Positions 20,422 through 35,109 are shown, counted from the first letter of the stretch. The stretch: 64,000 nucleotides of DNA from Nemania diffusa (GCA_038501195.1 JBBPUQ010000008.1:1406001-1470000), one strand, 5' to 3'. The notes: generated from the letters alone by a model not told the origin. Program-made: numbers and translations.

Positions 20422-23400
20422 TTACAGTCCCCAGCCTCTCATCCACTTCGTCAAATTCTCAGGCTTCACCGGCGACAATTCCCTTGCGGTTTGACTTCCT
20501 TGCAACAGATTCTGCCTCTCGATGACGACATCCTGCCAGTCACCGCTGTCTAGAAACGTCTGTTTGTAGAAATCGATGAGTTTGACGCCAGGATTCTCAT
20601 CCAGCACAAGCGACTCCGCGGCTTGACTCAGTTCCAGTCTCTCGAACCATTGGGCCGGAGGCATCGTCTCAGGAACAATGTCTTTCAGCGCAGGAAGTAG
20701 TTCGTTCCACGATGTAGCTCGAGGATTCACTACGTTGTACACGACAGCGACCCCGCTCTCACGCCGCGCAACATCGTCTATGAGCTCGCTCACGATTCGG
20801 CTAAGCTCATCAACCGGTATCCACTCCATGTTCGCCGCGCCCAGGGACTCTGGCGCCGCGCCTAGATGTTTCGAACTGAGGAGCATGGACGGCACCCACT
20901 CGCGAACGTTCCAAACGCCCGCGCCCTGGAGCGGGCCGGCAACCTGGCCTACGCGGAGGATTGCGCCCCTACCGCCGCCGGAGGACGCGTACTTCTCGAT
21001 AAGCTTTTCGCAGATGAACTTGGATTGCGCGTACCCTTGATCCAGTATTGAGCCCACCTCTGCAACGTCTAGCACTGCCTCCTTGACGACGCGGCGCGTT
21101 CCGGAGGCGGGAAGTGCCGCCGCTATGCTGGAGACGAACAGCACGGCAGGATTGCCGGAGCTATCTTGCGCTAGCTTGAGAAGGCTGAGGAGAGCCTGGA
21201 TCTGCGGCTCGAAGGACTGCACAGGCATGATGAAGTTGACGGGATATGCGTTATGCACAATCGCCGTTATGTCCGCCGTGAGAGTGGCGTACTCATATTC
21301 AGCCAAGCCCAGGTTAGGTTCTGCCAGATTGGTCTGCAGAAACCTGACCCGATCCAGCTGCAACTCCGGGAGCCCCCGGGCCTTGAAAGACTCTATCTGG
21401 CTAGCCTGGGCATCCGAAGTGCGGTTTAGACAGTACACCTTCCTCACGTCTTCCCGGGCCAGAAGCGCGGATAGAATGTACGACCCAAGGGATCCCCGGG
21501 ATCCAGTAAGGACGATCGTCTGACCCCTTCTTTGACTCTCACTCCTTATGATCGTCGAGATTTTTGCCTCATACTTCGCGAGTATGTCTCGTACATCATT
21601 CCCAGGATTGTTGTTGTTTCTTAATGCACCTGCACCAAAAGGCCCCGATAAGACAGATGAAAGGTTCTGTGCCAGCTTTGAAATCGTAGTAGAGGTAAAT
21701 AGCAATGCGTTATTTACTCTCTCTAGCACTTCCTCCGGGGTTCCGCGTCTACGAAGACCCGCCTTGATGCGGGCTGCGAGCAAGAAGATCGACAGAGAAT
21801 CTAACCCCTTCGCAAAAAGGTCGTCATCAACTGCAATATCGTGGTTGTCGAGGGTCTCGGAATAAAGAGCAACGAGGAAGGACAGTAAGTCATCGATTCT
21901 TGTAGACGGGAGAGGCGGTAGGTCATTAGCCAAGAGTCCCTCCTCCGTATTCGCGTATAGGTTTTCGATCTCATCTTCATATTCATCTATGCTCAGTCTC
22001 CGCTGAATTGTCCCCTTGCCTGCTCTTGAAAAGGCCTTCTCCGGGTTTGTGAAGATGATCAGCTCTCTAGGCACTCGCCCAAACTTAGGTGCGGCTTTGT
22101 TTGCTTCGTCGATCTTCGGCCACAGCTCATCTAGCATCGATTGTCGCTCCTCATCGCTCTTCAGCACTACTTCTGGTCTCGATTCGATAAGCAGGCATAG
22201 CCGAAAACGATGTGATCCCGCAACCAGTGCGCCTTTCACGTCTGGGTGAGCACTTATGGCGTTCTCTATATCCGTTGGGTCCATCTTGAGTCCGTTTGAC
22301 ATGGTAATCCAGTTATCTGTCCTGCCGCGGAAAGTCCACCACCCACCGGAACCTTCGATAGGCGCAAAGAGATCAGATGTGCGGAACTCTTCAAGATGCG
22401 GACATGTATGAAAGTACGCTTGAGTGCGGTTAACGAGATCTGTACGAGTAATCACTAGCTCGTATAATCCAGGGATCACTTCTTCCATGCGATGTCCCAA
22501 CTCTATTAACTTCATACCATTCCAGTATGTATTGTCGCCCGTCGATTCAAAACTGTAAGTAAATCAGCGCGTATGCTTAGCAGAGGAGGCGGCATAGAGG
22601 GTATCATAGAATGAACGAATTTAATACTCGCTACTCACTAAGGTCCCGCTCCCTCAGTGCATCCATATAGGGGGAACATGTGCGGGATGACTTTGGCAAG
22701 CTGTTCGCCTATGACTGGGTTAATAGGTCCACCAGCATAGGCGACGTGCTTTAGTTTCGAGATAGTAGCCAATTCGTCGGGGTACTTCAGCATAGCCTCT
22801 AGCAACGATGGCGGCGTCAAGGTACTCGTGGATGCAGAGGCTTCCAACATCTGAGCAAAGTTCTTTGGGGACAGACGGGTGCCAGCAGCGGGTAGTATGA
22901 TCGTGGAATCGGTGACGAAAGATCGAAGTATCATCCCTATCCCACCAAACTTGATGTTTGTTGTCAGATTTTCCAGTCCTGGTGAAAACACGGGGCACTC
23001 AGCTCACATGATAAAGCGGGAATGGTAGGAATAGGTTGTTTCCCTGCAAGGTTTCTTGTAACAAGTGTGGTCTTTTAGGAGGTTCCGGTAGGGTGCTGAA
23101 ATCAAATGGGATGGTTATACTAGTCATTGCCTCATGGTTCCAGTAGATAGGTTTAGGATGTCCTGATGTGCCAGAAGTCTTTATGGTTCGGTATTAGCAC
23201 TTGTCACGAATGGAATGATTCAGTATACTAAGATTGAGTGGGAGTATAAGTAGGAATCCCGGTATTTATAACGTCTGTTCTACAAGATTGTTCCAAAATA
23301 ATGTTGAGGGGGATAGATATCACTTACATGAAGGCCCACTAGGAGGAGCAAGACATTAGCCACCAATTATTTGACTGAGGCGCATAACGTCGAGTAGAAA

Positions 23401-24080
23401 TGCATGCATATAGGGTTACACAGATAGGTCGCTCATCGCGCGGATAATACGAAACTTCACCGAGTGTAGAGAGAAATAGGGGATTACTTACTAAAGTGCT
23501 TGCCCCTTATCTCGTCGAATGTAAACGGAAAGGAGAATTCATCAACGACCTCGCTGTTTAGCATCTCTAAGTATGAAGGTGTTAATATCGATGTCGTCGA
23601 CTTGTCTATTGACGCTAATAACAACTGGAGGGAGCTAGAGCTCTCAGGTGCATAGAGCAGCTTCGTTGCGCCGACGGTTGAGAAGAACCGAACATTCGAT
23701 GGGATGGTGTTGCTTGGAGACGGGCAGACCACCTAGAAATGGTCAATAGCCGTGGTCTATCCTAGTAGCAGAATCAAAAGCTATATGCCTATAGCTTTCA
23801 TCTAGAAGGTAAGGATCCCTACACATTTACCAGATTTCATAGCTCCCAAGATCCATATCACATAGCGAATGTCGTTCGGTCCCATATAAAAGAACTTCTC
23901 TTCATCTCTTGCAAGATGGCGATGGAGGAACCAAGCAGCCCTGTTAGAGGCATTGTATACGTCATCAACCGATAGGTGTTGGAGCCCTCCATCGGGGGAA
24001 ACCACAGATACAAATGGCCTCGTTCTCGTCCGAAGCTTTTGAATGAGATTCAGTAACAGATCGTCGGTTGTCCACGGCAT
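20422..24080 (-). CDS. NRPS-like adenylating reductase (A-T-R)
   Basis: A single-module NRPS-like enzyme. It activates a carboxylic acid as AMP ester, loads it on a phosphopantetheine carrier and reduces it with NAD(P)H to an aldehyde or alcohol. Exons (minus): 24080-23823, 23732-23492, 23338-23328 (11 nt), 23178-23008, 22949-22639 and 22552-20422. These sum to 1040 aa with all phases consistent. The adenylation core HTSGTSGHPKP (about 170-180) is completed only by the microexon. YGCTEGAGPY and GWWTFRGRTDNWI follow. The carrier motif is GLDSLS, with the attachment Ser near 583. The reductase has TGSRGSLG (about 680-687) and YAQSK (Tyr about 838, Lys about 842), typical of extended short-chain reductases. 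No condensation domain is present. The substrate cannot be read from sequence. No other clear biosynthetic gene is adjacent. The first donor (GTAGGG) is less typical than the others. Confidence 0.85.
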
Positions 24081-25608
24081 TTTTCTGTCGAGTTGCAAAT
24101 AGAAAGGATACTATTAGACAGATTTAGGGATATCTACACTGTTGCAACGGTCTCCATACACGAGGAATCGGGAGTAAAAAGAGCGTTACAGCAGTTTATA
24201 TCTTTCAGTTCTATTATAAGACAGCTCTGACGGATATAACTAAACTAATTGCACTATATCCCCCGCGTCAGCCCTGGAATCTTAAGTAGGCATAGTTAGT
24301 GCATTCTTGCATCTGTGCCTCTCACCCGCGCGGGGAGACACAATAGTTGGGTTTATTTCTGGAGCCAGCGGAGACAGGCCCCAGTTCCAATGCGACCATC
24401 TAGGTTGTCGATGAGCTCCGATAATCCGGGGGGCCCGGTACTTTAGACTAGTGTGCGCTACACGGATCCCTTCCGAAAGCACTAAATAATACGTATTAGT
24501 CATATGTAGGGAGTCGATAAATCTCGAAGACCTGTTGGAATATATGATGGGAAATATACGAAGATTGGAGAGTGCTAGGTAATCATCACCACCTACAAGG
24601 CCCAAAATATGGCAATACCCCGAGACTAACAAAACGCCAACTATAAACGCATGTTGGTGGTGACTAACTTGCCCCTGTGCAGCTCCAACCCAATTCTTGA
24701 CCGGCCCAATCGAGCTACAGATGCATATGCTCACCATAACAGTTAGTTTGCAGTCGATTTTCACTCAGTTTGCCAAATATCTCACCGTAGCGAAGTCCTT
24801 GCTCCATGTCACGCTCTCGAGCATGAGTATCTGCAAAGTATACGTTCGGAATATCAGTGTAAGCGTATAGTGTACACTCTACCTAACTATACTCAAACGT
24901 CATTTACAGTATATTGCTCACGCCTAGCTATCTTAATATATTTTATTATTAATTCTTCTGAGTGCTCATTGTAGTCCATTGTTGTTGTTGAAGCTCAGAG
25001 AACTGCGATCAATACAATCTTATTCTCAATTGAATAATCCTTTGTGTCATCGTATCTTGAATAACTTCCGCTATGTGGAAATTACGAGAGGTACTGAAGG
25101 CGCATAGTAAATATGGAGTGAGTCCACCAAGAAAAGAGCAATAGGATGATGGCTGGTTTTTAGTATCATATAACTTTTTTTGTGTTGAAGCATCTAGTCG
25201 TTTGCATGGGCTCTTCATAGAAAACAACGATGCTTTGATCTAACGATGGTATGACAAGGTAATCAAGCGGTACGGAGGGAGCAAAGGGAATTTTCTACGA
25301 AGGAGTTGGCTCTACGGTTATTGCATAATACCAATGCAGCACGGGCGATCAAGCCTTTGGGGCTCGCATTGATTTCATTTGGATAGGTGAAATTTCGTTA
25401 ACATTCTGCCATATGTCTAGTTATACCACAGCCCTCCAAGGCTCCCAATTTTAGCTATACAACCTGGCCCTCACGGGCCCTAGTCCAACTGATTATTTTT
25501 CTCCCTATTAGTAGTCCTATGAAAGCGCCCAAGCCTCCAGAGTGCGGTATAGTATGTGTGTGTAGACACTTCATGCCAATGTAGGCTAGAGACCAACAGC
25601 TGACAAGA
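24081..25608. other. Intergenic, no supported gene
   Basis: About 1.5 kb between the NRPS-like gene start and the GNAT gene stop codon. A 160-codon minus-strand frame at 24282-24764 has hydrophobic stretches but no family I recognise and no ATG-led gene structure; it may be decayed. The rest is AT-rich. Confidence 0.45.
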
Positions 25609-27037
25609 TCACAACACCATAAAGGACTGATTTGGCGGCTGGAACCCACGGAGAGCCTGAGCGTCGAGTCTTTGGTGAGGTTTTTGAAAAGTCATCAGAC
25701 GAAATTGCTTCAGAGCTCCTTGCTCTTCCCATTCCGGTGCGACATTCACAGCTTTGAACTGATTGTCCTTCGTAACTGCATAGTAGAACCCCAAATGCTG
25801 GAACATGACTTCCGTAGTAGGCTCTGATTGTACGAGAACCCAATCGCCAATTGGAACCAGGGACAATGCGTATCTGCACAAGGTCCTGCCAATATCCTGA
25901 CGTCTATACGCCTCCTTCACTCCTACAGAGGAAAGTTCTAGGAGAGACAGTTAGCTTTTGGGCTGTGTAAATATTTGAATTGCGAGAGCTACTTACCCCA
26001 CAGCCTATCGGGATTGTTTTGTTCTCGGTAACTATTGAAAATGATGCGCCACTGATTTCCAAGCTCCGTCTCCATGTATTGGGATCTGGCATATGTGTCT
26101 ACCGCCATCACGTCGGTCACGTCAGGGATTGGGGGAGGCACATGCCAGTGTGCCCTCGGTGGGTGCGTTCTGATAGGAAAGTCCTTGGCGATGCGAGTGA
26201 TGACGGCCACGCCCACAACCTGTTCACTAATCGTACTAGCTTTGTAAATGAAAGCGCCGTCCTGCAACATGTTCGTCAAGGCCTTTTTGAAGTTCTGGGC
26301 CTCAATTTTGATGAGGGCAGGCTTGAAGAGCCCCCTATTTGCGTAGCCATGTGGTGTAAGAACACAATTGCTCGAAAGTGTGTTAAACTGGGTTTCCGCC
26401 AGAACTTCCGCAATAGCATTGATCTCCTCATCTATGTGTTTAGTTTTCCTTGGTCTCAGATACGTCGTTCCATCTGCCTGGGTGTTTATCTTCTGTGTTT
26501 CGACTGTCTCTGGTCTTAAGAGGCGAATAAAACTGTAAAGTTTCAGAATAAAACATTAGGTTAGATATTATATGTTATGATTCAATATGGGGGTATTCAG
26601 AAGCGCCGGAGCATATGGGTCATGGGGCAAGGGTTAAGTCGAAACTGGTGTATGATAGGTAAAAAAACCTACTGATAGACAATCTCAACCGGATCAGACT
26701 GGCTTGAAGAACCAGCTTGGCTTCCAGGGCCAGTCGGGTTTCCAGTACCAAACATGGTTGAAAGACCAGTCGTACCAAATGGGGTTGAAGGGTCAGTCGG
26801 GCTTATGGTATTAGGCGGGGTTGGAGGACCAGCTTGGTTTCTAATATCTACCAGATCTCTAGGACTAGCTAGGTTTGGAAGACTAGTTGTACCAAATGGG
26901 GTTGAAGGTTCTCCAAGAACAAACAGGGTTTGAGGAATAGTCGGTTGCGGTTGTATAGGAATATACGGCCCTGAAGGACCAGCCTGGCGTCTAGTACCAA
27001 ATATGTTTGAAGGATCAGTCTGGGGGGGTTCAGGCAT
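25609..27037 (-). CDS. GNAT-family N-acetyltransferase with Pro/Gly-rich repeat N-terminus
   Basis: A predicted acetyl-CoA-dependent N-acetyltransferase of 409 aa. Exons (minus) are 27037-26673, 26532-25997 and 25937-25609, with introns of 140 and 59 nt. All phases agree, and the first join gives DPVEIVYHFIRLLRPE. Residues 1-120 are low complexity and rich in Pro, Gly, Thr and Ser, with recurring units such as PSTPFGTT(S/G)L and (I)RNQAGP. The middle contains AIAEVLAETQF and ALIKIEAQNFKKALTNML. The C-terminal third has the acetyl-CoA loop VKEAYRRQDIGRTLCRYAL (R-x2-x-G-R/A type) followed by EVMFQHLGFYYAV, a typical GNAT beta5/alpha4 pattern. Fungal relatives commonly lack the N-terminal repeats. 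The substrate is unknown. It sits upstream of the NRPS-like gene on the same strand but 1.5 kb away, so co-function is only a possibility. Confidence 0.75.
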
Positions 27038-30000
27038 GGCAAATGGAAATACAAGACGCTATTGCGTAATATGAATCGTACAAGAAAACCCTATTAATCA
27101 ATGATTATTGAATGTACAGGCCGATGTTCACTTATATATGTATACATTTTCCATCATCTCTGGTGTCTCGGGAACCCTTGTCTCTAGGGGTACGCAAAGC
27201 CTCACGCAAGGCATAGGGGCTAAAATACCCCAAAAAAGTAAACAAGGACATAACAGATGAACAAGTTCCTCAATATTTCAGCTCGGGAAAAATCTGTGTT
27301 CAGCTTCGCTTGCTCAGCTAGTATAGAATAGTATATATACCTAGGAGAATAAATGTCTTGAGTCTCTTAAGCTACTCGTATAGGACTAGATTAGTTTGAT
27401 TAAAGAAACTTATATTGTGATGTTACTAAATTCAATGATTAGATAGATCAGCATAGGCTATTATTTAATTCAAAGTGTACTATATTTATTGTCTCTGCTG
27501 TTCAAGTTATATTCATTTCTAGTCTTATCTTATGCTATATCAATTTTTTCAACAGAATATTCATATTTGTTCGGCAAATTCAGCTCCGGGGTAATGAACT
27601 CTGAAGTAATGTAAGGGATAATATAGTGGTAGATCGAGTGTTAAATGTATCATTCTCAATACTTCGATATTACTTCGATCCCTACTCGGTCACTACTCGC
27701 GGCCACGTGAGAACATGACGTTGCACAAAGATATCAAACATACAAACTTCCCCCTAAACCTACAATACTAGCCAGCAGGACTGATGTTGCGTGATTAGAT
27801 TGCTTTGTGCTACAACACAACATAAATTAATCATTGCACCAAGATCTAGGAACTGTCGTAGCACATATATTCGTCTAACATCAAGCGTCATAGTGAAAAG
27901 ATTCGTCAAGGTGGTATAGAGACTGTAAAACAGCCCTGTATTATATCCTCTACGTCCAAACCTCAATCTAAGTTGCTTTTGCATCCACGGTAAAAAGGCG
28001 ACAAGATGCAAGGGATCCAAGCTAATCTTTACCATGTTTTATTTAGTATAAAGTTGTAAGTAAATTATTGCTTAAGTACGCAATTCAAGACAACAAAATT
28101 GAATAATGCGTATTGTGAGAACCGAGTTATTGAATAGTAACCAAGTATTGTGCTAAACCCCGAGGGGTTAATAATGATTATCATTGCGCTCGAGCTGCCA
28201 CTTTAGAGTGGGGTGATTCAAATACTTACGTGCGTTTATATAAATTATAAGTAGCAAAATTCAACAGATACCGTCTCATGGCAACTATTTATTGTCTAAG
28301 TAAAGACTATTTTATAATAGGAAGTATTTCGAGATTTGACTGCACAAGTAGCTGTTACACTACCAATTGTGAAAAACTGGATCACAGGCAAACTTTTCTT
28401 TCCTTTGAAACCGTCTTGATATTTACGGATCAACTCGTCATAATTCTGTTGTTCTTGAGTTATTATTACGGATGCAAGGTAGGTATATAGTATTCTGCTA
28501 AGGACGATTCTACTACTGAAAAGCTGTAAACTTCAATAGTGCGATGACAATATTTCCACAGTATAATATGAGACTTTCAAAGGGTCCTGGTAAGATTATT
28601 TGAGTCATGGTCCCATATAAAAGACCTGCAAACGGGCAAGGTTCTTACCGTGACAACCTTCTACTTTTTCTCTGCATCAGGGATGTTGTGGTTTAGCGTT
28701 GCAGTTCTATTCCGTGACAAACCTTAGGGTTGGAGTAGCTGAGCTCAGCACAGCTCGTCTAAGAATACCATTTAACAAAACTCGACTACCTACTCTCCTA
28801 GATTAGTTTCTAGAAGTAAACAAGATTTTTCTTAAGAAAAAGGTAGGGGGCTGATCGTCGTAATGATTGTAACGTGGGCTATTTTCACTATTCCCTAGCT
28901 CATTCTGTTTTGCACCGCTACCTGTGTCTCTCGATTTGCTCGAGAGGAATTTATTATCCCTAAGATGAAGGCTACGTTGGCTATTATCTTAAACTGGGTA
29001 ATTTATGTATTGTTTTCGATTCTTTCCCAAACAAAATAGATATGTCCTAGGCATTGGCGGGGATTTCTTACATGTTAAACTTACTCTTTAGTAGTAACGG
29101 CGTCTGTCTAATGTTATGAAAGTGCGAGCCCGCCTGTAGCGACGGTCTCACTTGAATGATTCTCGTAGCATCATTTGGACTCCCGGCCCACATAGCAGGC
29201 GGACAAGGGAGTCAAAGTCCCTGAGTATTGAGCGCTGTCTTGGAGGCTAATTTGCACTTGCTGAGTACGTAAGGTCATTTCTAATATTTTTAGCAACAGT
29301 TGGACAAATGGAGCGTCGAGTCGTGTACCCTTGCCGAAGCTTCCGCGACGAATGAAATCGAAACAAATCGTGAACACGAAACCGTAACGACTTAGAACAT
29401 AAAATTCCTGGTCAATACGTACATGTAATTTCGGGGTAGGTTATGAGGGGTGTGAAGTCTTTTCAGTAAGTGTTTAATTGGTTACGCAAACTCGATTAGG
29501 TACCTATTGTACTTATTGTACTCCCTTTGCACTTAACAGGAACTAGGATCATGACGGCTTGTGGGGCCTAGCTTTGCTTGGAATTGACATGGTAGGTATA
29601 TCTATCAGTGACCGCCTCTCTGGGCCATCAAGGCCCCACGTTCAAAAGCTATCTATACCCGGTTTATAGGTTAGGTTGATCGCAGGAATGTGCCTACCTG
29701 AAGAGAGTAGGGCTGATATTATTCTCGAGGCTCTCCTTAGGTTTACGGGAGAGCTGCAGCATAGCGGATGCAGTTTATGAGAGCCCATATCTTGGGGAAT
29801 TGCTAGGACTGAAGAGCTTGAAATTTGCTATCAATTAAGCCCTTGCAGTCTAGCTGCACTTGAAGAGTTTTCCGTCACTAGTCCTGTGGAAGAGTTCGTA
29901 CATAGGTCTGAGCTTTTCCACTTCAGCGATACTATAATGCGTAGTAGGTAACTCACTCTCACTCGTTGCAACAAGCTTAGATATCAGGAAAACCACCATT

Positions 30001-30239
30001 TTATGACAGTAAAGCAGACTCGGCATATAGGTACGCCTCGATGTTCAGATGACCCTCGAGATAAATTACGTTTAGATCCTCATATCTCTAGGTAGGTAGT
30101 CGATGGTAGTCCTAGATATTAACCTTATGCCGAGTAGTACCTGACATCTATTGGAATAATGGGTTGTACATCGCAATAAACCTCTCGTTTGGATGCGCAG
30201 TTATTTTCACAAATGGCCTGGATCGTACACGCGCGAGAG

Positions 30240-30266
30240 TTTATTTTTATTTTTATTTTTATTTTG
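30240..30266. repeat. Microsatellite (TTTTTA)n
   Basis: About four to five tandem copies of a T-rich hexamer, TTTTTA, slightly imperfect at the ends. Confidence 0.85.
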
Positions 30267-32359
30267 AGGTGGATGCCACTTGCTATGCCCACCCTATCTG
30301 TGATTAATTTTCTTTTCAGGTCAGATTTACTCCATCGCGTTCCCCGGGAAGAAAAAAAGGCTAGGTATGCGTAGGCGAGAGCGAAAACACGGTGTGCCAG
30401 ATCGTCGGGACTACCGAGATGAGAAGCTCCAGGGATGGCACTGGGCGTTATGGGGGCCTCTCTATTGATCGACAAAACCATTGTGCGCCGGTGGCCCGGA
30501 GCTGGAACGTTGGTCCGGGGCCCTGCTGAAAAGCCGTACAGTATCTAACACTGTACAAAGGCCTACATAGCATCTACTTGCTTGAGTAGTGGGGATAAAA
30601 TTCCCTCATTCTCTCACATTTCGCTTCTGACGCGGAGGGTTACGTAGAAGAAGAATAGGTGCACAATTTCTGTGCAGAATACTCGATATATGTTGGTAAG
30701 CAGGCCACGACGCCTATTTCCTAATTCCAAAGTAGAATACGAGGAGTGGCTACGAAATGACCAGGGTTTTGTATGAATAGATATCTTACAAGATGAAGTA
30801 GGGGTATCGATATTCTGGATTTCTTTTCAGACCATTCAGCTACTCTGTACTCCGCCTTTCTAGTTACCTGAACCTGGTACGTATATATAGTATCATTACA
30901 GCACCTAGTCTACCTAATACACAGTATGTTGTGTACATATACAGATGGCATGCATTAGTTAGTTACCCAGTTACCTGCCACATGGCAAGCCTGTTGAAAA
31001 AGGGGACTAAGGCTAGCTTCTTATGGAGATACATGAGAATGAGAGGCCAGTATCTAGTGTAGGCCGTGGAATTTTAGCCGGTTTATGGTTAAACAGATAC
31101 CTACCCTACCTACTTAGTGGGGAGGCATCTATGTATCTAAAGAGTCATTCTCATAAGATCCTACGGTCTTGATGAATCCTTGAGAGAATGAACACAGATG
31201 AGAGATCCTTGGTAGTCAGCTGGCATTGTTGGACGGCGAATAGCTACTCATAGCTGCTCTGTACACATAGTTATATAAGTTTAAAGGTGACTTGCAACAC
31301 TATATTCAGACTATGGCTTATGAAAGAAAGAGAAAAAAACTTCGAAAATCCTTCTAGAAGAGAGTCTGCATCAGCTCAAAGCGGGCTTCGGCTCCGGCTT
31401 TTCCTTCCGAGTAAAAGAGGGTACCTAGTGACAAGCTCGGGTGTACCCGTGAATGAATAAACCAGGCACAGTGAAGATACCCTTGTCCATTCATACCAGG
31501 AGGATGGAGAGGTGGCCCAGTTGGGGACATTTGAACAGCATTACAATTATACCTATTCAAGAACGAGGAACTAAAATCACACTGAATTTTGGGTGATGCT
31601 AAGGTCCTAGTAGTAAAGAATGTTATGCAACTGCGTAGACATCAAACTAGCTAACTAGCTGAGTGGTAATGAATGTTTGTCCTACATTCACGTGAAGGTG
31701 GAGGTCAAAAGAGACCAATTTATCTAACAAAATACCTAGGTAGGTTAGATAGGCACAACAGGGTATACTCGACTACAGACCAGGTATCTACTTAGTGTAC
31801 TGTCGTAACAGTAGCATTCCAATTCCCTCAAGACCGAAACTTAATACCTAGCAGCGGGTATCTACATCTAGTTCATCTGGTAAAAGATATATTCTTTACG
31901 TGCAGCCCTGATCCGAGGCCTTCATCAACATAGTTGGGGCCTGAAAGGAAAACGTCAGTGGAAAGTACCTATATCTTATATCTGCCCATGTTTACATCTT
32001 CGTGGGTAATGGATAGGTGCTTTAGGTAGGTATTTGTGGGTCGACAACAGCTAAGGTCGCGAGCTAGATAACTGTCACAAGACAAATGCGGGTAAGGTTT
32101 GTGCTTCATGGCAGCAAACGCTAGATTTTCTTCAATAAAACCCCCAAGAAAAGAAAAGAGAAAAAAGTCAGCATTAAATAGAAGGATAACTAGGTAATGC
32201 AGATGTCTGTTCTATCGTAATCTTTGTTTGCCTCTGGCATACTAGTTCGAGAGAGAGAACATGCAGTAAATATACTATATCACCTGTCATTCATTGCCTT
32301 TAGTGTCTGAAGGCCAAGAGCTCGTGTTACCTGTAACTGGTTCGATCATGTACTTAGAT

Positions 32360-32379
32360 ACCTACCTAAGTAGGTAGGT
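32360..32379. repeat. TAGGTA-type palindrome
   Basis: ACCTACCT-AAGT-AGGTAGGT is a perfect 8-bp-arm inverted repeat. It is one of many related words scattered through intergenic DNA of this window. Confidence 0.8.
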
Positions 32380-33426
32380 GGTAATTATATACTGTATCTA
32401 CTGTGTATTGAGTAGATGCCTACCCTATTCTCATCCTCCTAATTGTTAACCGCGATGTTGGTATTCTGTACACTGAGTATAGCCACTTGTAACTATTCCT
32501 TTATATATAGTGTGCAGCATACAATGTAATAATGGGCAGGTCCCTGAGATCACCTCAGATGTACGTACAAGTACAGTGCCTCCACCTACAGTATTGCTAT
32601 TTGATGCAAACTGAAGGCGTCAATGGGATGTTTGCTGCTCCTTGCATGGACAGGCACCATTTCATGCCTGCACAAACAAAATACGGGCCCACTCCCGCCT
32701 AGTCCCCGCCAAAAGACCAATTCTCTGATTGGTGAGCCACAAGTCCGAGCCACAGCTGTATGCTGTTCTGTACCTATTCTGGTAGGCTAGGTAGGGGATA
32801 GGTAATGTGTAGGTAGGTACGGTACCCTAAACCAACACGGCTGTAGCGGGACAGACTGCTGCAACCTTACTACATCCATTCACCTGATTCGACCCTGCCC
32901 ATTTCCCATTTGCAGGGTGGTTTCGTCACCTCTAAATTATTATTGTTATTATTATTTCTGCCACCACGTCTTCAACAAGCCTCTCCTTTCCTCACATAAA
33001 TAAAAACCAGAACCAACCTAAATGGCACCTTGAAGGGACCTCCACCACTGTCTGCATTTGCCCTTCTCTTCCAAGAGCCTTCGTTTCATTGTCTGCGACG
33101 CATAGGAAAGCTAGTGTGCATTGGTAAGTTCAACTAATTCTATCCTTCCCAGGTGCATCTTGGATCTATGCACGCAGCCATCTTGTTTGTGATGCCCTCG
33201 TCCCGTCCCTTGTCCTGTGCCTCGTCCCCGGCGCGCGCGCACTGATCACAGAGCCACCTCTTGATCTGTACCTTGCGTGCCTCGGCACCTCTTGTCCTCG
33301 ACCTCCCTGAGGTCCATGCTCCCCGAGAGGCAGATGCCCTTGAGCCTATCATCGCTGACCAGACCGTGCTGTTAGAAGGTGACCAGGCTCCATCGAAGAT
33401 TTCGTCCGCCGCCCCGAACGCCCAGC

Positions 33427-34938
<1,512 letters not shown>

Positions 34939-35109
34939 GATGGCGGCCCCGTTACCTTGGAGCTGATGAATTACGATTTTTCTCAACTGGGGGTTGAGCC
35001 GAACCCATCTGTACAGGGCTCCGGGTCAAACTTGTCCTCACCGCATTATGAGTCTGGCCCGACTTTCATGGGTGACGTGTCGGGCTTAGAGCCCCGCTAC
35101 TACATGTAG
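34939..35109 (+). other. In-frame open extension after the UAG of the C2H2 gene
   Basis: Directly after UAG at 34936-34938 the same frame runs for 56 codons to a second UAG at 35107-35109. It encodes a protein-like tail containing LELMNYDFSQLGVEP, SPHYESGPTFMGD and the end EPRYYM. Composition matches the upstream coding region, not untranslated sequence. This suggests a recent CAG-to-TAG nonsense change, stop readthrough, a sequence error or an unrecognised intron. Confidence 0.55.

Larger units (their letters stand above)
27038..33426. other. 6.4-kb gene desert
   Basis: AT-rich, stop-dense DNA with no supported gene. It holds simple repeats, many TAGGTA/TACCTA words and palindromes (for example AACCCCGAGGGGTT near 28156 and the one at 32360). 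I saw no transposase, reverse transcriptase or long terminal repeat. Short blocks around 29100-29400 and 29640-29940 have coding-like composition and may be relics. The last 400 bp, pyrimidine-rich after about 33000, are probably promoter and leader of the C2H2 gene. Confidence 0.5.

Noticed and set aside
22950..23007. Apparent frameshift after FPLYH in the NRPS-like gene
   Set aside because: A 58-nt intron (GTGAGC donor, ATCAAG acceptor) joins YH to FGGIGMILRSF in frame.
24282..24764. 160-codon minus-strand frame with hydrophobic segments
   Set aside because: No recognisable membrane-protein family or gene structure; kept as unexplained intergenic.
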